Origin: Cryptomeria japonica
Lineage: Eukaryota > Streptophyta > Pinopsida > Cupressales > Cupressaceae
Direction: 5' to 3'
Length of the DNA: 64,000 nucleotides
Assembly: GCF_030272615.1 (NCBI RefSeq)
Contig: NC_081414.1
Location: forward strand, 815,960,396-816,024,395
The notes under the pieces were generated by a model. That model had not been told where the DNA came from and did not search any database. It saw only the letters and a program-made list of their open reading frames with translations. Shown piece after piece: positions 56,457 to 64,000 of the stretch (within the stretch, counting starts at the first letter, position 1; each line of letters begins with the position of its first letter). A program made the translations under genes and the position numbers.

Positions 56457-57846
56457 TGTAGTCACACAAATCGGTCCAGCTTAATTAAATAAATATTCGC
56501 TATTTATTTGATTAAAAATCCACTAGCCACCAGTTAATTAAATTAATATTTAATTAATTCATCTTAAAACATTCTCCTATTAATTAAATAAATTATTCAA
56601 TTTATTTTAATTAAATCATTAAATCAAATTCAAATCAATTAAATAAATAAAATCTATTTATTTAATAAAATCCCCCTATTCCTCTTTTAAATAAATTAAA
56701 TAAAACATTTATTTAAATCATTATCCCCCCCCCCCCACTTGCATTTTCCTACAAATGCAACTTGCACACATTTATTGAAATAAATGAATTTTTATTTTAA
56801 TAAAATCCTATTTTCCCTCACCCACCAAATCCACTTGCAAAATATAATCCCCTTCTAGATTCTTCTAACCTCTTCCTAATTAGCCTAATCCATCCCCTAA
56901 TTATTGTCACATTCCTAAGCAAAATGAAGTCACTTCTCAAAGACTCCAAAGTCTTTGAAAAGCATTTAATGCTTTATGTGTTCAACAAATTAACCCCCAA
57001 AGTCTTCCAAGACCACTAATGGCTCTTACATGACCATTTATGGCTCTTACATAACCATTTATGGTTATTTCAAACTTGTCCCCCCAAACATTTATTGTTT
57101 TGACCATATTCATCCATTTCACATTTGCACAAGAGTTTATCCATTGGATAAAAGCTTTATTCTTTGAATAAAGAGTTTATTCATTCAACCAACCTTGACT
57201 TTAAATCCCAAGGTCATATCAGGCATTTAATGCTTATTTCCTCTCCTCTCAACCTATCTCACATTGACACTTGTCATCCTGGGATTGGGTTGAAAGCCCT
57301 CACATGGATTTGAAATCATTCAATCGTGACCCTTGTTGAGATTGCTCAATCTCAACCATCCATTGCTCCATTTTTCCTATAAATAGAGCCCATTTCTTCA
57401 TAATCCAGATCCTGAAAACTTGCATGCATTTAAGCTATAGGCATTTTTAGAGAGCATTTTAGCATAGTCAACTGATATCTTATCATTGTGGATAAAATAA
57501 ATCATTTTAGCATCCATAGCATAGTGTTAGCTTTTCATTTCACATTTAGAGCTATACTACAATCTCAATCCTCCATAAGCATCCATAGTGCAAAAAGTTG
57601 CTGAGAGCTACACTATTTTGGAACTTGGAGAGGAGAGGAACAAGGGAGAAAGAAATTAAGAGCATGTTAGGAGGTATTTGGAGATGCCTCATCATGTTTG
57701 CTTTGATAGTTAAATATGCTTTCATGTTTTTAGTGTCTCTCTTGGTATGCCTTTTTAGATTAGTTTTTGATTGACTAACACTAGCGGTTCCGTGTCTTTT
57801 GTGTTATTTACCATTTGCTAACCTTGTGCCATTTAGGAGGGCATCA
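56457..57846 (+). repeat. E3 5' LTR
   Basis: TGTAGTCAC to GCATCA, 1,390 bases, with ends like E2. TATAAATA lies at 57,378-57,385. AT-rich palindromes at 56,480-56,810 and a C run (56,727-56,738). It is about 480 bases shorter than the E2 LTR. Confidence 0.88.
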
Positions 57847-57848
57847 TT

Positions 57849-57868
57849 TGGTGAACCCGACGTGAATC
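57849..57868 (+). other. E3 primer-binding site
   Basis: TGGTGAACCCGACGTGAATC two bases after the LTR, identical to E2 over 20 bases. Confidence 0.8.
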
Positions 57869-59639
57869 CAAGCACCAAAAACATATCATTTTTTTTTACT
57901 AACATTTCTGATTGTTGAAATTGTCACACAGGTTGCGCTTTAGCGCTATTGAACACGTTTCAGCGCTACCGTCATTTATGTTTTTAGTGTTATTGTTCTT
58001 ACAATAGCGCTATTGACAAAATTTCAGCACTTTTGCAACTGTTTTAGCGCTTTGGTAGTTCTTCTAGCGCTATTGAAAAACTTCTAGCGCTTTTGGCCTC
58101 TCTGTCTCTCCCCTTCTTTAAGCGCTTTTGTGTTAAGTAGGGCCTCTGCTTAAACACAGACTAGCGCTATTGTAACAGAGTGTCGTCCAAATCGCCTTGT
58201 AACCACAAAAATGGAAATTCTTGGGCTTGTGGAAGCCCCCCTTGAACATCGATTTTACTAACACGTTTTTGTTTGTGCAGGTTAAAAAGTCACCATAAAA
58301 ATCACAAACTTGTCTTTTGGTGCTTAAAAACTTGACAAAACACAAAATTGTATCGCTTTCTAGTTAGGATAAATTGTCTTTTGGTGCTTAAAATCAACAA
58401 ACAAATTTGCTTTCTTTGCATCAAACTTAAAAATCACAAGCCACACTTCAATTTTGGGCAAATAAAAAGAACAATCCACTCATTTAGATTTTTGCAAAAC
58501 AAATTTTACTTCAAGCAAACGTGTTTTCCATTAAGTTGACCAGGATTTTCGAATTCTAGATTACAAAACACATTGCCTTTGAAGTTAAAAAGAATACCAT
58601 GGCTGTTGGAGCAACATCTCCAAATAGTTAGATCACATTTGCAATAATGGATTAAAAAGAACAAGTGTTTTACATGTTTGGCACACTTGTGCACAAAGGT
58701 CAGTCGAGTGGTCCTACCTCTAACACACACTATCCTCTCCCTTGGCTTTCGTGGTCCTAGGTGCAAGAGAAAAGTGTTAGTAACACTCAAAATTTTATCT
58801 TTTTAAGAGAGGCCTGCCAAGGGATCGATACTCTTGGGAACGACCTCAAGCGGTAAATCTTTCGAGCCGCTATAGAAATCAGGTGAGAGCGAAAGCTGTA
58901 GCCTTGGGTATAGCTGTTCCTACAGTGTAACTGGCCGAAAGGACAAATGGGCCCCTCCACTAGTTACAAGGCTCTTAAGTGAGTCACTGTAGAATGAACT
59001 TATGTCCAAAAACATCGAACATGACTAAACACCTTTAAGTAGTAGCCCACCCGTTCTATTGATTGAGGATATTTGCGATATAATTTAGTGCAAGAGCATA
59101 GATGGTTTTGCTCCCAAGATACTCACCATACATATTTCCTTGAGTAGAAACATAGCTTTTTGAAAAGTCACTTGTGGATCATCTATTTGTTATGCTCGTG
59201 CAAGACTTAGTATATCACATCCTTACCTGCCAAGGCGGGATTCATAAGGTATGTAGTACCAAAGTCGAAGAAATATCAAGATGTGGGCTAAATTTATCAC
59301 AACTGGCCATTTGACCTTAGGGATAAAAAGTGTTTGAAGTGTGTTCGTTTTAAAGACCAAGTGCAAATTGAGCTGACTTCAAGCTTTGGAAATACACCTT
59401 AAAAATACATCTAAAGGAAGGGTCATATACAAGTCCAAGGATTGGGTTGATCTAGACCCATCCTCAATTGTGCCTTGTAGGCAACATTCTTGTGTTTGTG
59501 TGCTTGCTTTGTTTTCTTGTCAAAGAAAAATCAGAAAAATCACTTCCAAAAATAAAGTATTCATCCAACCAAACATTTCTCAAAACAACCAAACACATCA
59601 AAAACAAAGTGCAAACAACAAAAAAAAAATCAAACCTTT
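57869..59639 (+). other. E3 leader
   Basis: It has about ten AGCGCTATTG / AGCGCTTTTG motifs at 57,930-58,165 and a block nearly identical to the E2 leader, with the hairpin at 58,849-58,871. Relative to E2, about 33 bases are deleted near 59,172. Confidence 0.75.
58849..58871 (+). other. Leader hairpin of E3
   Basis: AGCGG/CCGCT with the same flanks as E2. Confidence 0.6.
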
Positions 59640-60023
59640 ATGACCATTCTTCACATCTTGCGAAAGAAGAAGCGTCATCAGAATATCAACTTGAAAAGAA
59701 GACCATTGAGCTCAAAGGCTTTGATCAAAAGGAGGAAATTCTTCTATATTAATAGACAAATCTTTGTCTCACATAGAGTCTTTCTACATCGTATGCATCT
59801 CTACCTTCAAAGCAAAACAAACGAACTTGATTCAGAATCATTGAACCGCAGAACTTTTATGCAATATAGAGCTCTGAGTTATCGCAAAAACCAAGGAGGA
59901 AAGATTAATCCCAACTTCTTCCCAAATGTCTGTATCACATACAACACAGCTCGAGAAATACCACCAAAACCCGAAAGGGAAGAGATAGAGTTTGTCCCAT
60001 TTGTGACACAAAGTTTTTATTGA
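59640..60023 (+). CDS. Conserved leader ORF of E3, 127 residues, unknown function
   Basis: Partner of the E2 ORF at 39,164-39,547, with the same length and no indel. It starts MTILHILRKKKRHQNINLKR and ends EREEIEFVPFVTQSFY. The basic N-terminal third includes LIKRRKFFYINRQIF; the middle has FMQYRALSYRKNQGGK. No known domain, signal peptide or membrane segment. A stop precedes the ATG, which supports this start. It lies about 450 bases before gag, so translation would need the first ORF of the transcript to be read and then gag reached by reinitiation, splicing or an internal start. Confidence 0.55.
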   Translation: MTILHILRKKKRHQNINLKRRPLSSKALIKRRKFFYINRQIFVSHRVFLHRMHLYLQSKTNELDSESLNRRTFMQYRALSYRKNQGGKINPNFFPNVCITYNTAREIPPKPEREEIEFVPFVTQSFY

Positions 60024-60470
60024 AGTTAAAAACATTTTCATCCATCATCTCACTCATACATCATCACTTCATCATCAATCCGTCCCAACTCTCAAAACAT
60101 TAAGAGGTTATTGTTCCAAGTTCTCTTTTAGATATTGCTTGAAATCAAACACTTCACATCACTTTTTAGATTGTTTCTACATCTAGGATAAGCTCATCCT
60201 AAGAGACACATCTACGCAGGTTAAAACTAGTTCATGAGTGAATCCTCTCATTACTAGGTAGTTCAATCTGTAACACATCTCAGATTTCTCTACACCTTAT
60301 CACATCAAATCTTATCAAACAAACAAGCAATTCAAAGAAGGAATTTCGGTTACATCTACCTTAAATTGTTAGAGATCCACATGCAACACAATTCACCAAT
60401 CATCAATCTCTCATTTCATCAAAAACTCATCATCATTTTCATGCAATTTCAACAAAGACTTATAAACAAA
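60024..60470 (+). other. E3 leader between small ORF and gag
   Basis: Untranslated. The E2 deletion joins sequence matching about 60,408-60,413 to sequence matching about 62,460. Confidence 0.6.
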
Positions 60471-62513
60471 ATGGCTCAAACCCGATCACAGTCGCGACAA
60501 CAAGAAATAGAAATAGAAGAAGAAGAAGAGGAAAATCTCAATGAATTCCAAGAAGCACTTGGAGGAAATGCGAATGACGAAAACCCAAGTACTCCTACTC
60601 CTGCAACAATAGAAAGGGCTCAGCATAACCCTCTCTTTAACAGCTTGTTTGACGAAATACTCAGGAGCAATGCGGATGCTCACTTCTTAAAACTCGCTCA
60701 AGAAGGAGCCAAACTCCCCTCAGACTTTGATCTTGCCCAATTAAGACAAGCATCAGAAAGGCAAAGTCGCCATGAAGAGGAAAGAGGTAGAGATCCCATT
60801 AGATATAACATTCCTCGAGGTAACCCACCACCTCCTCCTCCAAATGAAATGGAGATGTTGCAGCAACAAGTCGAGAATCTCGCCCAACAACTTCATAGTG
60901 GTGTCAAGACTAACCAATTCTCACTCAATGACATCTGTCCCTATCCTTTTGATAGGAATCTTTATATGCCAACCTTTCTAAGAGGATTTGAAACACCCAA
61001 ATTTGAAAAATATAGGGGAAAGGGAGATCCTCGTGATCATGTCAGAGAATTTCATTCCGCTTGTCTTGAAGTGGCATATGAAGACACCTACCTAATGCAC
61101 CTTTTTCCCCAAAGCTTGGGAGGAACAACCACATCATGGTTTTCCCGACTACCAGGTGGCATTAGAACATTTGAGGAACTCATCCAGAAGTTCCTAACTC
61201 ATTACTCTCATAACATTGAACGCGACATCACCATGGCTGATCTGTGCAACACCAAACAAAAACTAGGTGAACAATTCTCAGTATTCCTGCAACAATGGCG
61301 TCAAATGTCTAGCAGATGTTCTCTTCAGTTACCTGAACGAGAACTAGTGGAAATATTCATTTCCAACTTAAACGAAGAAATGGAATTTCACTTGGATGTC
61401 AAAGACACAGACTCTTTTAATGATATGATCACCAAAGGTTTAAAATGTGAACGGGCACTCATCAAGAAAGGACTCATCAAAATCTTTAATGAACCAAAAG
61501 ATGGTCCTCGCCCACGCTTCAACAACGATAAACCAAACTTCTGGAATAAAAACAAGAATATCGTCAATGATGGGGTTGTCGATGCCCGGACTATCCAAAA
61601 TGCACAACCTATGGTTCGGTTTGCAGGACAAAATCCTTTGCCTCAAAACAACACAAATGTTCCTTCTAATCAAGGTCACATCACATCTCATGATGAACCT
61701 AGACCTCGTCAACAAAAACAGAAACGCACCTACACTCCCTTAGGGGAACCCATTGAAACAGTATTGCGACAACTCATTTCTCAAAATTTGGTCACTCTAC
61801 CTAAACTATCAAACTATGAACCTCAGGTCAAACCGGCATGGTGTAGAGATACTGAACACTGTGAATTCCATCAAGGAAGAGGGCACAAGACAAGTAATTG
61901 TCACCGATTGAAAGATCTCATTCAGGATCTTATTGATCGAGGAGAAATTGAAATTGAAGGACATGACCCAAAAACAACAAATAATGATCATCTGATGTTC
62001 AAAAATCCACTTCCATCACAAGATCAAAGGGGTCCTTCCACTTCTAGGCGAGGCACTGATACCACATATTATACACAAGCTGCGTATAATTACACTGTAA
62101 ATCATCTGTATGATGCCAATGAACAATTTGCAACCATAACCTTCAAAAATCCCAACTCAAATTGCAATGTTGTTACGCATCGCGACAAAGTTACCATCAA
62201 GGCAGCTCCACAAGGCACTACCTCCATCCCAAAGCAGTACAATCTTGTGGAACAATTAGACAAAACACCTGCGCTTATATCCATTTTAGAGCTATTGCGC
62301 CTATCGCCCTCTCATAAAACTATCTTGGATCAAGCAATCCAAGAGGCGTCAGTCCCTGCAAATCTGAATACAGACCAATTTCAAGCCATGGTTGGAAGTC
62401 TAAAGTCATCACCTTGTCTCACTTTTTCCGAAAGTGACAACTCTTCCTTCCAGCAACCGCATAACGCCTCACTCCACATCGAAGGATTTATTAACCAGCA
62501 TAGGATCAAGTGA
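60471..62513 (+). CDS. gag: E3 Gag, 680 residues
   Basis: The start at 60,471 (MAQTRSQSRQQ) is chosen over an in-frame upstream codon at 60,366 because gypsy Gags commonly begin MxxTR. An acidic N-terminus (EIEEEEEENLNE) is followed by a Pro-rich spacer (PPPPPPNEMEML). The retrotransposon gag domain is in LFPQSLGGTTTSWFSRLPGG and ILTHYSHN-like sequence, then the zinc-knuckle-like CX2HX4HX4C (CEFHQGRGHKTSNC). The C-terminal part (TPALISILELLRLSPSHK) is shared with E1. The frame ends at TGA 62,511-62,513 just before the protease motif; E2 has CGA there. E3 therefore makes Gag without protease unless the TGA is read through. It could supply Gag to E2-like elements. Confidence 0.9.
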   Translation: MAQTRSQSRQQEIEIEEEEEENLNEFQEALGGNANDENPSTPTPATIERAQHNPLFNSLFDEILRSNADAHFLKLAQEGAKLPSDFDLAQLRQASERQSRHEEERGRDPIRYNIPRGNPPPPPPNEMEMLQQQVENLAQQLHSGVKTNQFSLNDICPYPFDRNLYMPTFLRGFETPKFEKYRGKGDPRDHVREFHSACLEVAYEDTYLMHLFPQSLGGTTTSWFSRLPGGIRTFEELIQKFLTHYSHNIERDITMADLCNTKQKLGEQFSVFLQQWRQMSSRCSLQLPERELVEIFISNLNEEMEFHLDVKDTDSFNDMITKGLKCERALIKKGLIKIFNEPKDGPRPRFNNDKPNFWNKNKNIVNDGVVDARTIQNAQPMVRFAGQNPLPQNNTNVPSNQGHITSHDEPRPRQQKQKRTYTPLGEPIETVLRQLISQNLVTLPKLSNYEPQVKPAWCRDTEHCEFHQGRGHKTSNCHRLKDLIQDLIDRGEIEIEGHDPKTTNNDHLMFKNPLPSQDQRGPSTSRRGTDTTYYTQAAYNYTVNHLYDANEQFATITFKNPNSNCNVVTHRDKVTIKAAPQGTTSIPKQYNLVEQLDKTPALISILELLRLSPSHKTILDQAIQEASVPANLNTDQFQAMVGSLKSSPCLTFSESDNSSFQQPHNASLHIEGFINQHRIK

Positions 62514-64000
62514 GTCTTGATCGATAATGGAGCAGGCCTAAATATTTGTACACTACAGTTGGTCACAGCATTGGGATATGCAGTAGAATCAGTGGATCCT
62601 CATCAGAAGATCACAATCAAAGCCTATGACGATGCGGAGCGTTCATCCAAAGGAGCTGTGGTACTACCAATCCGAGTGGGCCCCGTGGTAAAGCACATCA
62701 TCTGTCAGGTTCTAAACCTTCCTTTGCCCTACAATCTATTATTAGGGAGACCTTGGATACATGCCATGCAAGCCGTTCCATCTACCTACCATCAATGTAT
62801 CAAGTTCCCACATAACGGTGTAGAGATCACAATCCTGGGCGATGCAAATCCCTTTGCATATTGTCATAATACCAGCCATCAACCAGAGATTACCGTTCCT
62901 AATAATAGAGAAGCCATTTCTTCCACATCATATATAAGTCCCGCCTCTCTTTCTCGTTCAAACACCACTATACCCAAGCAAGAAAAGATTAAGATGAAGA
63001 TAGCAAAGGAAGGTCCTGGGGAATACAACTTGAGTCAACTCTTTTGTGTGGGACAAATGCTCACTTCTCCTAGAACACATGGTAAACCACAGCAGGTACT
63101 CCCGCAACCACTAAACATACCAGCATGTGCTTTGACGCCCTTTGTTCTTGGAAAGAGTCAAGAGGAAGAAACACAAGATGAGGACCTAGCGGAATGGATT
63201 TAAAAAGATCCCATCACCACTGATATACCGCGAGTTACACTTCCTACGGATCAGTATGGCAAAGGTCTCCTCATTATGCAATGAATGGGATATGATGGTC
63301 AGGGTGCTTTGGGATATTACAAACAAGGACGACATGAACCTCTGCTGCTGGAATTCAAGCCCAAAGGTAATACAGGCCTAGGCTTTGAAAAAGAGATTTT
63401 TCCTAAATTAAAATTCAAAGGAAAACCCAGCAAACCATTATGTCCACCTACTGCCAAAAGGCCACCTTTCATTATCAAAGCGGCATCAAGCACCATCCCG
63501 ACTGCCCCACTGAGGCTCAAAACCCCAACACAACCATCACCAATGCCACTCATCCCACCAAGCGAACTCGTAATCCCATCAGCAGCACCATCAACAGCAA
63601 CAACTGTATCAGAACCCGCAACAACATCTATGGCACCAGTAGTTCTAGCAGAAGCCACTGAGTCAACATTACCGATACTCCCTGTACCAAATCCTTTAAT
63701 CCCCATCAACCGCCCTGCAGCACCGATCATTACAAAGGTACATCAACCAATCACACCTGCAGTATTTAACTCAAAGGACATCCCAGTATGGTATAGTAAT
63801 CGGATGCTGGAAAGTGATTCAGAGACCGACTCACATGAATGGGAATTTGATTTTGTACAGCTTAACACTTCAGATGAGGAAGATACATCACCACCTCCAC
63901 CACGCAAAGACATCCCTGTTTACGAAGAAGCACAGATAAAGACCACTTGGGTTCCTAAACTGGAAACATCTTCCACAGACCCTACGTCTCATCCTACGCC
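62514..64000 (+). pseudogene. pol: E3 pol start: protease, G-patch, linker (stops, partial)
   Basis: It continues the gag frame after TGA: VLIDNGAGLNICTLQLVTAL, LPYNLLLGRPWIHAM and so on, nearly identical to E2. A TAA at 63,200-63,202 replaces the Tyr codon of WIYKDP, and a TGA near 63,287 replaces Arg in the G-patch (MQRMGYDG in E2). The Pro/Thr/Ala-rich linker follows to the window edge. RT and beyond are outside. With three stops in about 800 bases this copy is unlikely to make Pol. Confidence 0.85.

Larger units (their letters stand above)
56457..64000 (+). mobile_element. E3: Tat-lineage retrotransposon, runs off the window
   Basis: 5' LTR, primer site, leader with conserved ORF, intact gag, and pol with three early stop codons. 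The internal region is very close to E2 (leader and protease differ by only a few percent), while the LTR is shorter and much more diverged. It is inserted in transposase-like copy B. The 3' end and target duplication lie outside the window; the five bases before the LTR are GTACT. Confidence 0.9.

Overview
This is a gene-poor, AT-rich stretch of a large plant nuclear genome. The huge intergenic spaces, the nested Ty3/gypsy elements of the Tat lineage with long AT-rich LTRs, the copia relic and the degenerate transposase-like genes suggest a gymnosperm, probably a conifer. That assignment is inference. I saw no rRNA, tRNA, CRISPR array or bacterial-type operon.

Region 1 (1-12,010) holds two copies of a small gene encoding an 82-residue protein I do not recognise (628-876 and 11,340-11,588). 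Each has a TATA box and a conserved flank. The promoters have diverged: copy 1 has two CACGTG boxes, copy 2 has none. The 3' flank of copy 1 is triplicated and includes a relic of the coding tail. Between the copies lies the 3' end of a degenerate copia-type retrotransposon (coiled-coil ORF relic, polypurine tract, LTR 7,299-8,842).

Region 2 (12,011-19,104) is intergenic. It contains an element with about 330-bp inverted terminal arms (about 12,130-13,765) and a 200-bp direct repeat (17,760-18,315).

Region 3 (19,105-49,655) is the most structured part. A transposase-like gene on the minus strand ('copy A') is broken by two complete Tat retrotransposons. Element E1 (minus, 19,270-33,754, 763-bp LTRs, target duplication ATATG) has a decayed pol with YVND in place of the catalytic YVDD, and an antisense plant-mobile-domain ORF relic. 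Element E2 (plus, 35,405-49,563, 1,871-bp LTRs that look almost identical, target duplication GTTCT) has a nearly intact pol but has lost gag. Host reading frame can be followed on both sides of E1, and the host 5' coding sequence on both sides of E2.

Region 4 (49,656-54,721) separates copy A from a second copy ('copy B', plus strand) in head-to-head orientation. GA tracts on the left face CT tracts on the right, so the whole forms a large imperfect palindrome. Inside are a BTB/POZ-like exon relic and a palindrome-rich minisatellite.

Region 5 (54,722-64,000) is copy B, cut at 56,457 by a third Tat element, E3. E3 has a 5' LTR, primer site, conserved leader ORF, intact gag, and a pol with stop codons that runs off the window.

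Themes worth following: E2 apparently moved recently without gag; a 127-codon leader ORF is conserved between E2 and E3; several hairpins show paired (covarying) changes in leaders, 3' regions and minisatellites; and CpG-containing motif arrays occur in the leaders of unrelated transcripts.
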